A stretch of 62,000 nt of DNA from Neocallimastix lanati (nom. inval.) (GCA_016946835.1 JACVTC010000166.1:77501-139500); one strand, 5' to 3'. Counted from the stretch's first letter, positions 49,750-60,765 are shown. A program made the numbers and translations. Notes: generated by a model from the letters alone, not told the origin.

Positions 49750-50195
49750 ATAGTAAGACAAATTATAACTTGAACTGAAAAAATAATATATTTAGTCAAT
49801 TATAATTTGAACTGAAAAATAATATAATTAATCAAATTTTATCTTGAATTAAAAAAGAAAAAAAAAAAAAAAAAAAAATGAAAGAATAGTAAGTTAATTC
49901 AATATTAAACTAAAAAATATATGATAGAATAGTCAATTAATATTGAATTAAATTGAAAATGACAGTATTGTCAGTTAATATGTTAATTATTAACATGTTA
50001 AGCTGAAAATAAATACAATAATAGTCAGGTAACATAAATGTTAATCTGCAAATAATAAAGAAATCATTTGATCTTAAAATAATAAGATAAATCAATTGAA
50101 ATAATTAAAAAAAAATTTAATAAGCAGATAACAAAAAAAAATATTATTAAACTGAAAATATAATAATTGTCAGTTTATAAAATGTTAACCTGAAA
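49750..50195 (+). repeat. Leader with an array of small hairpins (locus 2)
   Basis: About eight to ten units of the form GTCARTTA ... CTGAAAATA lie here. The longest stem pairs TCAGTTAATATGTTAA (from 49971) with TTAACATGTTAAGCTGA (ending 50006). Others include TCAG 50170-50173 with CTGA 50190-50193. Here the stem core is often CAG/CTG, while locus 1 mostly has CAA/TTG. Confidence 0.65.
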
Positions 50196-51040
50196 ATAAT
50201 ATTAAAACATATATTATTAAATTTAATTATCCCAACAATTTATGAATTATTATATTGTTTCTAAAATCAATATTTAAATTAAATTAATATAAACAAAAAT
50301 TATACACTTATATCACGTTTATCTTTTTAAAAATAATATTGTACTTATATTAAAATTTAATATTTAATAATGATAAAATTTACAATATAAACAAAATTTA
50401 TTTAAAAAAAAAATATAAGAATAAAAAAAAAATATAAGAATAAAAAAAAAATATAAGAATAAAAAAAAAAAAAAAAATTTAATTAAATTATATATCAAAT
50501 AATTAAAAATTACCACAATAAAATTATATAAATTATCTAAATTTGTACAATAAATAGTTTTGACCCAATTATTTCATCACATTTTCAAACCTTAATTCAT
50601 AATAATTTCTATTTCCTTATATTATCAAGCTTTAATAAATAATATTGAATTCACCAATTAAAAATATAATATATATATATATATTTAAATCAATTTATTA
50701 ATAAAAATAATATTAATTTAAGTTTTATAAATAAAATAAAACCAATAAGATTTTATTTTTAATTTTTATAAGTGTATTATATTAACAAACTTTAATTAAT
50801 AATATCTATTTAAATTCACTATCAAAACAAGTCAAATATTATAATCAATTACATTATCAGCTATTATAATCACAATAATTATAAAGATCAAAATCATCCA
50901 AATAATCAACAATAAGTTAATAATTTAAAAAAAAAAAAAAAAAAAAATAAATTATAGAATCACGTAAAAATATATTTATATATAATAAAAAAAAAGACTA
51001 GAAAGGAAGTTTAGAAGAAATGTATTTCACTTTATATTTC
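50196..51040. other. AT-rich interior of the family-B element, no gene seen
   Basis: A 20-bp unit (AAAAAAAAATATAAGAATAA) is repeated about three times at 50402-50465. Otherwise this is AT-rich DNA with A runs and no protein-like frame. Confidence 0.5.
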
Positions 51041-51059
51041 TAAAAAAAAAAAAAAAAAA

Positions 51060-51480
51060 AATCCAAAATAATACTGATGATGAATCTGGAAATGAAGAAA
51101 GAAAAAATAAATTATTTAGTTCTTTTACAAACGAACATATAACTAGCTGCAGTAATAATGTTAAAGATAGCAATAATAAAATAACAATACTAGCAACAGT
51201 TCTTGTAGTAGTACCAAAAATTATATTAATATAATAAATGAAGATAACAATAAGAAAAATATTAATGAAAGTGTAATTAGTGCACTTCCTCAAATACCAG
51301 CATTGGACTAAGAAAAGAAATAATAAGTAATACATTAACGTAGTTAATTCTGCAAGAGATTAATTTCACATTGTGGTTCTCTAAATAGTGAAATGATTGA
51401 ACATCTTACTAAATATAAAGAAATTCATTTATTAAAGTTAAAAGGATACAATCATTGGTTAGATGTTATTAATGAAATAT
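51060..51480 (+). pseudogene. Asn/Ser-rich remnant and gag-like start, broken
   Basis: One frame reads NTDDESGNEERKNKLFSSFT and goes on Asn-rich to SALPQIPALD. A second reads SEMIEHLTKYKEIHLLKLKG, YNHWLDVINEI, similar in style to the opening of copia gag (L-x-G-x-N-Y-x-x-W). Stops separate the parts. The minus-strand open frame at 51027-51335 is its shadow. Confidence 0.35.
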
Positions 51481-51489
51481 TGTAAATAT

Positions 51490-51750
51490 ATTGTTTCGGA
51501 ATCTCTCTATGGGATAAATGTTACTGAATAATATAACGTTTCTAATTTGTGGATAAAAATAAAACTTGATTGGAAAAATATAAAATTTAATGAATGGTTT
51601 TTATTCATCGGTGTTAATAGAGATAACCCGTTTGAAATTAACAAAAATATAATCATGAAGAATCTCATAGGTCCAATCCAAAATTCTATTTACGGCAACA
51701 AATATATTTTAATCATCTTGGATGACCATTCAATATTTGGGTGGACCCTC
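51490..51750 (+). pseudogene. Copia integrase, N-terminal half, interrupted
   Basis: The frame ends NLIGPIQNSIYGNKYILIIL, DDHSIFGWTL. This matches the D-L-x-G-P-I ... G-N-K-Y-I-L-x-I-x-D-D-x-S-x-x-G-W region of copia integrases, except that the first catalytic Asp is Asn. The coding sequence stops at the TRIM-like insertion and resumes in frame after it at 54071. Confidence 0.8.
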
Positions 51751-52985
51751 TGATAAAGTATGGTATATATATTGTTTCCCATCTTTATCTAATATACTAA
51801 ATAAAATTATTTATAAGAAAATAATTAAATTTATTCAATAGAAATAAATTTATTTTATAACCTTTTATGTTATTAATTATTTATTATAAAAAAACTTATA
51901 ATACTAATTCTTAAGGTAATTAGTAAACCTCAACTAAACTTATCTAATTTTACAGGCTAATTAGTAACCTTTAAACATTCTTTTTATTATTATCTAATTT
52001 TACTGGACAATTAGTAACATTTTGTTAAATAAATATTTTATATTCCTATTTATATTTGTTATCTAAATTAAAGTAATCTTTATAAACAATAATTTTTACT
52101 AAAGTATTTAACATTTCTAAACAATTACATTTACAAGTTATTTTTATAATTTTATTAATATAAATTTTTTACTATTTAACTATTTAATAATTTTATACTT
52201 ATAATCTATATAACTTTAATATATTTATTTTAATTTATTATTATTTAAAGTTTCTGTAAAGAGTTCTATCTGAAACAGATTACAAATAACAAATTTTAAC
52301 ACCAAAAATAAAAAAGAACACGTAATAAAAAATTCGTTTTTTTAAATAAAATAATCTTTATTAATTAAAAAATTAAATCTCTTTTTTATTATTAACTATC
52401 ATATAGTCAATAACTAATACATCGATTTAATTATAGAAATTTACATGTATTTATATTTTTTCATTATTACATTATAATATATTATTTCTATCTAATTTAC
52501 ATATATTACTATTTATTTATAAACAAAATATTTATTAATAATTTTATTAAATAATAATTAACTAAACTAAACAATAATTAATTCAATAAACTTTCAACTT
52601 ATTTACAATAATAATTAAATTCAATAACAACTCATTTATTATATATTTATTATATAAATATTATTAATACTAATGTTTATATATTTATAATTCAAAACTA
52701 TTTTTATAAACTATTTAAACTAATTTTAATTATTTAAAACTATTCCGAAATTAATTTTAAAGTATTTTAAACTAACTAAACTAACTTAAATAAATTATTT
52801 AGATTAAAGTTATTATCCAAAATTATTTAAATAATAATTTTTCCTTTATGAAAAGTTTACATAAATTTATAATAAATTTTCATATACGTAAATCATAAAT
52901 TTATGTAATTTTATTACATTAATTAATTATGTAATAATTAATTATTAAAGATTTTATTAAATCTTTACAGTTTCATTCTATATCA
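51751..52985 (-). repeat. TRIM-like element LTR (3' LTR on minus strand), split by a solo LTR
   Basis: The LTR occupies 51751-52254 and 52975-52985, 504 + 11 = 515 bp, exactly the length of its partner. It starts TGATAAAGTATGG and ends ATTCTATATCA on the plus strand. Confidence 0.9.
52255..52969 (+). repeat. Family-C solo LTR (715 bp) inside the TRIM-like LTR
   Basis: It begins TGTAAAGAGTTC and ends AAATCTTTACA, with inverted ends TGTAAAGA/TCTTTACA. It is flanked by a perfect 5-bp target duplication GTTTC (52250-52254 and 52970-52974). There is no internal coding sequence, so it is a solo LTR left by recombination or an LTR-only insertion. Confidence 0.88.
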
Positions 52986-53551
52986 TTTCTCCGCCCTTTA
53001 GACATAACTTCATCCTGGAGTTATTCAATAGAATAATTAATTACGTACAGAAGGAAATTTTAAATAATACTACTGAACTTCAATTGTTCTGGATTTCTAT
53101 TTCCTTTTTATTATTATTTTTCTAAATACATTAATTCCTTAGATTGATTATACTTTATTTCGCTTCAAAATTCTATACAACTTTCTTCTAATTTTAGGGT
53201 ATCATTGTTACAATATTTTCTTCTTAAGAGCAGAACATTAATATAACATAATCTTGCTTGAATTACATTATATTATAATGGCTTTTAATTATTTTATTCC
53301 ATTAACTAAATAAAACAATTATTTCACGGTTAAATTATAGCATTTAGTAATTATTATACTGTATTATAAAGTTTGGTTTGAAACATTATAATTTGAATAA
53401 TATCTTCCTTATAATGTTATCACTAAAATGATTTGATATTTGCTGAAAATGGCTGATTAAAACTTATAACTTCGGAAGAGTAGAAAGTTTTATACATCCT
53501 TCCCCCCTTAGGAAAAAGCTTAGGAAGCCGGGTTTAGATTTCTCCACCAAA

Positions 53552-54066
53552 TGATAAAGTATGGTATATATATTGTTTCCCATCTTTATCTAATATACTA
53601 AATAAAATTATTTATAAGAAAATAATTAAATTTATTCAATAGAAATAAATTTATTTTATAACCTTTTATGTTATTAATTATTTATTATAAAAAAACTTAT
53701 AATACTAATTCTTAAGGTAATTAGTAAACCTCAACTAAACTTATCTAATTTTACAGGCTAATTAGTAACCTTTAAACATTCTTTTTATTATTATCTAATT
53801 TTACAGGCTAATTAGTAACATTTTGTTAAATAAATATTTTATATTCCTATTTATATTTGTTATCTAAATTAAAGTAATCTTTATAAACAATAATTTTTAC
53901 TAAAGTATTTAACATTTCTAAACAATTACATTTACAAGTTATTTTTATAATTTTATTAATATAAATTTTTTACTATTTAACTATTTAATAATTTTATACT
54001 TATAATCTATATAACTTTAATATATTTATTTTAATTTATTATTATTTAAAGTTTCATTCTATATCA
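53552..54066 (-). repeat. TRIM-like element LTR (5' LTR on minus strand), intact 515 bp
   Basis: It is identical to the split partner except for about three bases near 53807-53813 (ACAGGCTAATT versus ACTGGACAATT at 52006-52016). Confidence 0.9.
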
Positions 54067-54870
54067 CCTCTTTATGAAGAGTAAATCAGAAACTTTTTAT
54101 CACTTCCATAATTGGTTTAATAAAATAAAAAATCAATTTAATAAAAGAATTCAATATATACATACAGATAATGGCACCGAATTTAACAATAAAAATTTTA
54201 AACAATTATGTATTAACTTTGGAATACAACATCAATTTACTGTTCCCTACCATCCACAACAAAATGGTAGGTTTGAACAATTCAACAGTACTATAATCAA
54301 TTCTGCAAAATCAATGTTAAATGATGAAAAATTAAGTTTACAATTTTGGGAAGACGCCGTAGCCACTTCCAACTACATTAATAACCGAATCCCTCATAAA
54401 GGAATAAACAATAATATTCCATATGAACTTCTAACTAATAACAAAGTTGATTACTCAAACATACGTGTCTTCAGATGTAAAGTTCTTTATTTAATTCAAA
54501 AATCATTCCGTATCAAACTTCAAAATAATTCATCTACTGGTATATTCTTGTGGTATGTTGATAATCCACAGCATACAAAATTCTTGATTTAACAAATAAT
54601 AAAATTATAATAACACGAAATGTTTAATATTTTGAATTTACACCAGGTAATTCACATTTATCCAATTACGATAATGTTATCTCAAAATTTATTCCCAATA
54701 ATATAATCAGAAGGAATAATACCTACTTTTATGATGACATGTATGATATAAACCATTGCACAGATTTCAATAATATTAACAATAATAATCCGTATTTTCA
54801 ATATAATAATAATAATTCAAATAATATGCAAATATATTAGACAATAATACACAAATTAATAAAAGTGATA
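54067..54870 (+). pseudogene. Copia integrase, C-terminal half, plus linker
   Basis: The frame shows KSKSETFYHFHNWF, then IHTDNGTEF (second catalytic Asp), then PYHPQQNGRFEQFNSTI (region of the catalytic Glu). It runs on through the copia block AVATSNYINNRIPHK to PQHTKFLI at 54592, where a shift moves the frame to LTNNKIIITRNV. An Asn-rich linker follows to about 54840. The integrase would insert element cDNA; with an Asn for the first Asp, two insertions and a frameshift it is inactive. Confidence 0.8.
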
Positions 54871-54873
54871 TAC

Positions 54874-55456
54874 TGTAATGAATCCGTCAATTAAAACAGA
54901 TTATAACAATAAAAAACATTTTTCAATTTAAACAAATAAGTAAATTCTTTTATTATTAAATTCTTTTTATTAATTATAAATTTCTTTTATGTTATTAACT
55001 GTAAAATAGTTAATAATTAATACATCGATTTAATTGAGAAAAATTACATTATTAATATATGATGTTATTTAATAATATATATAATACTATTTATTTATAA
55101 ACAAAAGATTTTTTAATTAATAATTTTATTATTTATTAATTTACTACAACTCAAATTAATTTTTTAAACTCTTTATTTTATTTATTATTTTAGTACTTAT
55201 AATAATTTTAATTATATATTTAATATTGAAAAACTATTTTTATAAATATTAACTATTTAAGATTATTCCTAAATTAATATTTAACTATTTAAAACTAAAC
55301 TAAGTTAACTAATCAAAAAAATATTTTCAATTTAAAAAATAATTAAATTTAATTTCAATAAATTTTATATTAAAAAATAATTCATTTACATTAAATAAAT
55401 TAATTGTACGAAAAATTAAGCTATTTAATGTATTAATGATTTATTAAATCTTTACA
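54874..55456 (+). repeat. Family-C solo LTR (583 bp)
   Basis: It begins TGTAATGAATCCG, ends AAATCTTTACA, and is flanked by a perfect 5-bp duplication TATAC (54869-54873 and 55457-55461). It aligns with the copy at 52255 through ACAGATTA and AATACATCGATTTAATT and is internally shorter. Confidence 0.85.
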
Positions 55457-55623
55457 TATACAAGTTAAAACAATTAAATGAAAAATAATAGAAAATATAA
55501 CAAGAGAAGAAACAACAATAATAACAACACCAAAAATATTGATATTATTACAATAAAAATTATAATAACAAAATGTAATCTCAAGATAATAACATTAACA
55601 ACAATAATAATATCAATAACACG

Positions 55624-55655
<32 letters not shown>

Positions 55656-56463
55656 TAACACTAATAACAACACACCATCAACAGTAATAATAACAAAACA
55701 AATAATAATATTAATTAAAACAACAATATGATCACTGAAAACAATAAAAACAATCCAGATAATTAAAATACAGTCAGTTATAATTAAAATAAAAATAAAA
55801 ATAACAACAATGAACAACAAAATATCAATAACTTAATGAATAATGAACTGTTCAACATAGAATCTCCTATATATTAAGGAAAAAGAAATAGAGATGAAAC
55901 CTTCATATCAAATTCAAGTAACGAAAAACACAAATTATCAAAAGTATTACAGAAGATAAAAGTTGATGAAACAAAATATCGAAGTATAATCAGAAATTTA
56001 TTATATTTCAGTATATGTACTAGACACGATATTATTTTCCCTGTATCAAAAGCAGCTAGAAGAGCAAAAGAACCAAATATGGAAGACTGAAATAAGGTAA
56101 TAAGAATATTAAGATACTTAAAAGGCATTGAAAAATATGGAATAAATTTCACAAATAATCAAAATATTAAAGTATATGTCGATTTGAATTACAGAAGTTA
56201 CTTGGAAACTAGAAGTTCAACAACTGGATTTTTAACATTTGGTAGTACACCAACTGGTATTTAAAATTACAAAAATCCATATCGACTTAAACAGCCGAGT
56301 CCGAACATTACAGTCTTAGTGAAATTGGTAAGCAATATATATAGTGCTTAAATTTATTCGAAGAATTGAATATTAATATTAAAATTATTGAAGTAAATGT
56401 TGATAATAAAGCAGTTACTTATAATGCTAAAAATCTGTCTATCAACCCAAAAACTAAACATGT
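55457..56463 (+). pseudogene. Asn-rich linker, then reverse-transcriptase end and RNase H of copia type
   Basis: About 55478-55860 is AAC/AAT-rich low complexity. From about 55900 the frames read YRSIIRNLLYFSICTRHDII, FPVSKAARRAKEPNMED, stop, NKVIRILRYLKG, YGINFT, then VYVDLNYRSYLETRSSTTGF, LTFGSTPTG. This is the copia region after the reverse-transcriptase palm (Y-R-S-x-I-G-x-L-L-Y ... R-P-D-I) and the start of RNase H (Y-x-D-x-D-x-A ... R-x-S-T-T-G-F). TGA replaces the expected Trp in MED-W near 56088. The palm with YVDD is missing, so it is dead. Confidence 0.7.
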
Positions 56464-57194
56464 TGTAAAAATGTTCCTTATGGAGCAGATTACAATTACG
56501 AAAAAAACAAAAAAAAACAAAACAACACTATCAATAACAATACTCTAATGAAATTGATTTTTTAAAAAAAATTCTTTTATTAATCACTTTATTACAAAAA
56601 TTCTTTTTATTAGTTATTAACTGCAAAATAGTTAATAACAACTACATTTTTTTTAATAGAATAATTTTATATGTATTTATATTTTTTCTTAATTATATTA
56701 TAATATACTATTTCTATTTATTTAAACATATATTCAATATAAAATAAACAAAAACTAATCTAAAATTAAATAAAGTTATAAAAAACTAAAACTAATTCAA
56801 TAAGCTTTTTATTCAATTTGTTTTGACTCAAATTGAATAAGTTCTTATTTATTATTTATTTATTATTCTTTTATTATTAATACTATTAATTATATATTAC
56901 TATTTAATTTTTATGATTATTAAACTAAACTAAAATTAAACTAAACTAAAATTATTAAAATATTTTATTACTAAATTTTAGGTTATTTAAAAATTAATTT
57001 TATATTTTTAAATTTATATATTATATGAAATATAAATTTATTATTAATTTTCATAAATCAATTAATTTCATAAATTAATATATTTTACATAATTTAATGC
57101 ATTAGCATTATTTTGTAAACGTGAATTACATTAAATAATTTAATGTACAAAATAAATTAATTAATGTACTAAAGATATTGATCATATCTTTACA
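56464..57194 (+). repeat. Family-C LTR (731 bp) inside RNase H
   Basis: It begins TGTAAAAATGTTCC...GGAGCAGATTACAA and ends CATATCTTTACA, aligning with the 52255 copy. It interrupts the RNase H frame between TKHV (56454) and DIRVHYIKEI (57196). The target duplication is imperfect (CATGT on the left, CGTAG on the right), consistent with a small deletion. The open frame 56366-56548 reads into it by chance. Confidence 0.75.
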
Positions 57195-57425
57195 CGTAGA
57201 TATTAGGGTTCATTACATTAAAGAAATAGTCAAAGAAAATAAAATATATCTTAAATATATAAAATCTGAAAATAATCTGGCTGATGGGTTTACATAGTAT
57301 TTAAACGAAACAATAATGGATAAATACAGAAATTCTTTATTAACAAAAATTGATGAATTATACTTTAATTAAAATAATATAAATAAAAAGTATGACATTT
57401 AAAGATAGTAATATTTTAGGAGGAA
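57195..57425 (+). pseudogene. RNase H C-terminal end of copia, with polypurine tract
   Basis: The frame reads DIRVHYIKEIVKENKIYLKY, IKSENNLADGFT, stop, YLNETIMDKYR, matching the copia end (H-x-I-R ... L-A-D-x-F-T-K). The polypurine tract AGGAGGAA (57418-57425) directly precedes the 3' LTR. Confidence 0.75.
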
Positions 57426-57548
57426 TGATAGAATATAAAAAAAATAAATATTTAATAATGACTTTAATATAATTTACCTAATCAGAATATTATTATATTC
57501 GAATAAAAATAAATAAAAAAAATAAAATGTAAATTTAAATAATAAATA
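57426..57548 (+). repeat. Family-A 3' LTR, truncated (~123 bp)
   Basis: It begins TGATAGAATATAAAAAAAAT and matches the copy at 47246 through the ATCAGAATAT block. It stops where minus-strand element sequence begins. Confidence 0.7.
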
Positions 57549-57549
57549 A

Positions 57550-57890
57550 CTTCAAACATAAGGGCTTCAATAATAACAGGAACTTGAATTATTATTCCTT
57601 TAGAATAATCATCATTTTTTGTATTCAAAAGAATTTTTCCATAACTAATTCCTATAGTTTCATTTTGATTAGGTAACTTATCTAAGTATTATTTGTTAAA
57701 TAGACGAATTAAACTGGATTGGTAGCCTTAACCCTAGGTGTAGGTGTATGTTCAATATTGGTATTGGTAATTTGTATATTTTTTTTCTTTTTCTAAAAGC
57801 AGGAGTCCATATTGGACCGGGTTGACCTTTTAGACTTTTGTGTCTTCGCTTTTCTACATTAGCTTCTAAATAATATTAAGAATATAATTA
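57550..57890 (-). pseudogene. Copia protease-region and gag-end remnant, minus strand
   Basis: Minus-strand frames read KSLKGQPGPIWTPAFRKRK (about 57830-57775), then LPNQNETIGISYGKILLN, TKNDDYSKGIIIQVPVI (about 57680-57585). They have protein-like composition and lie downstream of the gag on the same strand, where the protease is expected. The catalytic D-S/T-G was not found, so the name rests on position. Confidence 0.35.
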
Positions 57891-57959
57891 TTTTTTGAAT
57901 GTTTGTGATATTTGTTATTATTTTTTGATTGAATTTTAAATTTCATATTTTTTGTTAAA

Positions 57960-58853
57960 TTGAATCTGATGGGTTTGTCGAATTTCCTACACTCCTTGGC
58001 ATAATCTCCGAATTACATAGATAACATTTTCCATTTCTATATGTTCTTTTTCATTGGGATGAAAAGTGTTTTTTATTTGTACTTGAATCTGAGGTAGTCA
58101 AAAATATTTATTTTGTGGATTCCTCAGATTTAATGATTCTTTTAAATTGGAAAAGACGATATCGGGGATAACATTCTTCACGTATTCGCAGAGTTTGTTC
58201 CAAACGTGTTTGTATTGGAATACGTTAATGAATCTCAAGTTTTCAGGGAGTGCTCTATTATCGAGTATTCCCGCTTTAGTACTAGGTTCCATGTCGTGAT
58301 CGATGTTTTCGAGTTCATCGATCAAGTTCTGCAGAGTAGCTATGAATATATTTATATCTTGTTCTTATTTGAGAGAATTTAATTTCTTTTTGATTTCCAT
58401 ACGTCTTCTCTCGTGACTAACGGTAAAGGATTTTTCTAGTGTCTTCCATGTTTCAAAGGCAGTTTTTCCTTGAGTTGTTATAATTTTTCTTGTTTCTTCG
58501 CCTAGACTATTTATGATGATCCACTTTACCATAACGTCACTTTTAATATCCAGGAGGCTTGTTTCTTTGTCATATACCAGGCTTGGGTCAAATTGGTCAG
58601 TTAAGTAATCATCAGGATCATCTTAGATATTCTCTTCTCCTAAGTTTTTTACCTTTCTTGTTAAGGCATAACTTTCGAGGTTATTGATCATTAGTAGATA
58701 AAGAATATTAGTTCTCCAATCTGGGTAGTTTTCTGTAGTTAATTCAACTAACCTGTTAAAATTTTCAGAATAAGTAAAATTGATTCTTTTTGGAATTGGC
58801 TGTTCGTTTTCACTAACAAGGATCGCTTGGTTTGATGTTTGACGTCTTCTCAT
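57960..58853 (-). pseudogene. Copia-type gag, minus strand, near-complete
   Basis: The start is ATG at 58853-58851 (MRRRQTSNQAILVSENEQ). The frame continues FTYSENFNRLVELTTENYPD, WRTNILYLLMINNL, stops once after GEENI, and goes on in the same frame DDPDDYLTDQFDPSLVYDKE, VKWIIINSLGEETRK, KTAFETWKTLEKSF, second stop, INIFIATLQNLIDEL, to NPQNKYF at 58098. After a shift, GKCYLCN and, after another, GDYAKECRKFDKP give a CCHC-like knuckle with Tyr in place of His. An upstream in-frame ATG at 58994 lies in the leader and is unlikely to be used. This is the best-preserved gag in the window but still carries at least two stops and two shifts. Confidence 0.75.
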
Positions 58854-59089
58854 TTTGTTTTGACTTCTTAGATGTTGTGATTTTTTTTTTTTTTTGAAAA
58901 GAAAAATAATTTTATTACAAATATAATGAATATTATTAAGATGTATTTGAAGAACTGAAAAAAAATTATTATTGAGCAATTCAAGGTTATACATATAATG
59001 TTATTATTTTCAGTATTGTGTTTAATTAATTTCAATATTATATTGTTATTTTTTGATATATAATAATTATTTTGAACCAATCAAAATAA

Positions 59090-59133
<44 letters not shown>

Positions 59134-59500
59134 AATGATAAATATTGATTGGGGAGGAAATAAAAAAAAAATGAAGTTTAATATTTTTATTGGATAATTT
59201 ATATTCTTACGTATTAATTTATTGTTTATTCAAATTAGTTCCATGAATCCATGTATTGCCATTTCATTCAATATAATTTATAATATAATTAAAATATTGG
59301 TTAATTTATAATTCTTACATATTACTATGTTGTTTATTTAAATTAGTTCAGTGAATCTATGAATTGCCAATTTATTTAGCACCATGTATAATGAAATTAA
59401 AATATTTATTTATGTATTTAACAATATTCAGCACTATCTTTTAATGTTATTAGTTTCACTTATTAAAAGATGTATATATATTTATTTAATTCTTATTTAA
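58854..59500 (-). other. Leader of the minus-strand copia element, no gene
   Basis: AT-rich sequence with a T run at about 59108-59133 lies here. The open frame 58868-59080 on the minus strand overlaps leader sequence and looks like chance. Confidence 0.45.
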
Positions 59501-59859
59501 TTCTTTATTAAAAAAGTCAATGAGACTCTTAATCTATTAAACACAATAAATGAGAACAACACATTAAAATATTTTATTATTAATAATTTAAGATGGTTTT
59601 TATTTTGTTATACAATTTTTACTTTATATAAGTGCTTATTTAAATATTATTGGTAGAATAACTTATTTTAATTTACATTAATTTTATATTATTTGACACC
59701 ATAATTTCGTCTTAATGTATTTAATAAAATATGTATAACATTATTTATTTATAATTTTATTTAATAAAAAAATACTAGTTATTAATTTTTTTTAGTATTA
59801 TTTTTTAATTAAATTTTACTTTTTATATTAATATTAATTTTTTAATTTCAAATTTACTT

Positions 59860-60170
59860 TAATATCATCAGTTGACTATTAATTTTTCATCTTGATGACA
59901 TTAATTTTATTTTATTTAATATTAATATTATCAGTTGACTAATAATTTTTCATCTTGATGACATTAATTTTATTTTATTTAATATTAATATTATCAGTTG
60001 ACTAATAATTTTTCATCTTGATGATATTAATTTTATTTTATTGTTATTTTTATTTATTTTTATTTTTATTTTTTTATAATATCGGCTAACTATAATATCT
60101 TTTCAACTCGATATGTATATTATTTTTAAAATATATATATTATTTTTCATATCGGTTGACTAATGTTTTT
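59860..60170 (-). repeat. Leader hairpin array and 63-bp tandem repeat (locus 3)
   Basis: TCAGTTGACT recurs at 59868, 59931 and 59994, a 63-bp tandem repeat that also contains TCATCTTGATGA. Downstream, TCAACTCGATATG (60103-60115) pairs with CATATCGGTTGA (60148-60159), leaving one unpaired base. On the minus strand these read GTCAAC ... GTTGAAAA, as at loci 1 and 2. The array lies between a family-B LTR (60624 end) and the gag on the same strand. Confidence 0.7.
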
Positions 60171-60299
60171 AGCTCGATATATATATATTATTAATAAATA
60201 CTTCTATAATAAATTATATTTTCAAGCTTATATAAATTATAATTTGTAATTTTAATATATTTATTTTAGATTTGATTGTAGTAAAAAAAATGTTTTATT

Positions 60300-60624
60300 G
60301 AAATAATTAATTTTATAATAATGTAAAATAATTTAAAATTAGATAGTTATATTTTTATATTTAATTTTATTATATTGGATACTTAACTTTCATATTTTGC
60401 TCAATCTGGTAAGACTGAGACTCTTAATCTTTTAGAAATAAGAATCTCCTTCATTATATGAAAATATTAGAATCGTGTTAAAAGTAATAATGTACATTTT
60501 TATGTTATTTATAGTTAGCATAATATGTAACTTATTATTATTATTTTACATGAATATATTAAAATATATGTTATTTCTCCTTAAATTAATATAATTATAA
60601 AATTTTATATTTATATTTTTAACA
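60300..60624 (-). repeat. Family-B LTR, minus strand
   Basis: On the minus strand it begins TGTTAAAAATATAAATATAA at 60624 and carries TTAATTTAAGGAGAAAT and GATTAAGAGTCTCAGTC (about 60430-60410). The 3' edge near 60300 is approximate. It is followed on the same strand by the hairpin array and the gag. Confidence 0.65.
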
Positions 60625-60765
60625 TTTTTTGTAATTATAAAAGTATGTGTGTTATTTATCAAAGTTACATTTTATTTCTTTTATATATTTTATTTAAATA
60701 TAATAATATTCTGATTGGGTAAATTATATTAAAGTAATTAAATATTTATTTTTTATATTCTAACA
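60625..60765 (-). repeat. Family-A LTR fragment, minus strand
   Basis: On the minus strand it begins TGTTAGAATATAAAAAATAA at 60765 and includes ACCCAATCAGAATATTATT. The family-B LTR interrupts it at 60624. Confidence 0.65.

Larger units (their letters stand above)
51751..54066 (-). mobile_element. Small non-autonomous LTR element (TRIM-like), nested in the integrase
   Basis: It is bounded by two 515-bp LTRs (51751-52254 plus 52975-52985, and 53552-54066) that differ at about three positions. Read on the minus strand, the 5' LTR is 54066-53552, followed after two bases by a primer-binding site TGGTGGAGAA (53549-53540, complementary to a tRNA 3' end). A polypurine tract TAAAGGGCGGAGAAA (53000-52986) abuts the 3' LTR. 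The internal region is only about 566 bp with no gag or pol, so an autonomous partner must move it. CCTC flanks both sides (51747-51750, 54067-54070), and removing the insert with one copy restores the integrase frame. High LTR identity means a recent insertion. Confidence 0.85.
47246..57548 (+). mobile_element. Broken Ty1/copia-like element with nested insertions
   Basis: Family-A LTR starts (TGTTAGAATG at 47246 and TGATAGAATA at 57426, both followed by AATAAATATTTAATAATGAC and A-TCAGAATAT) bound the unit. Gag (47922), integrase (51490-51750 and 54067-54590) and RNase H (55900-57370) remnants lie between in copia order (integrase before reverse transcriptase/RNase H). The reverse-transcriptase core with its YVDD motif was not found. 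The unit is expanded by a family-B LTR with leader (from 49201), the minus-strand small LTR element (51751-54066) and several family-C LTRs. Some internal parts may belong to the family-B element and not to A. Confidence 0.65.
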
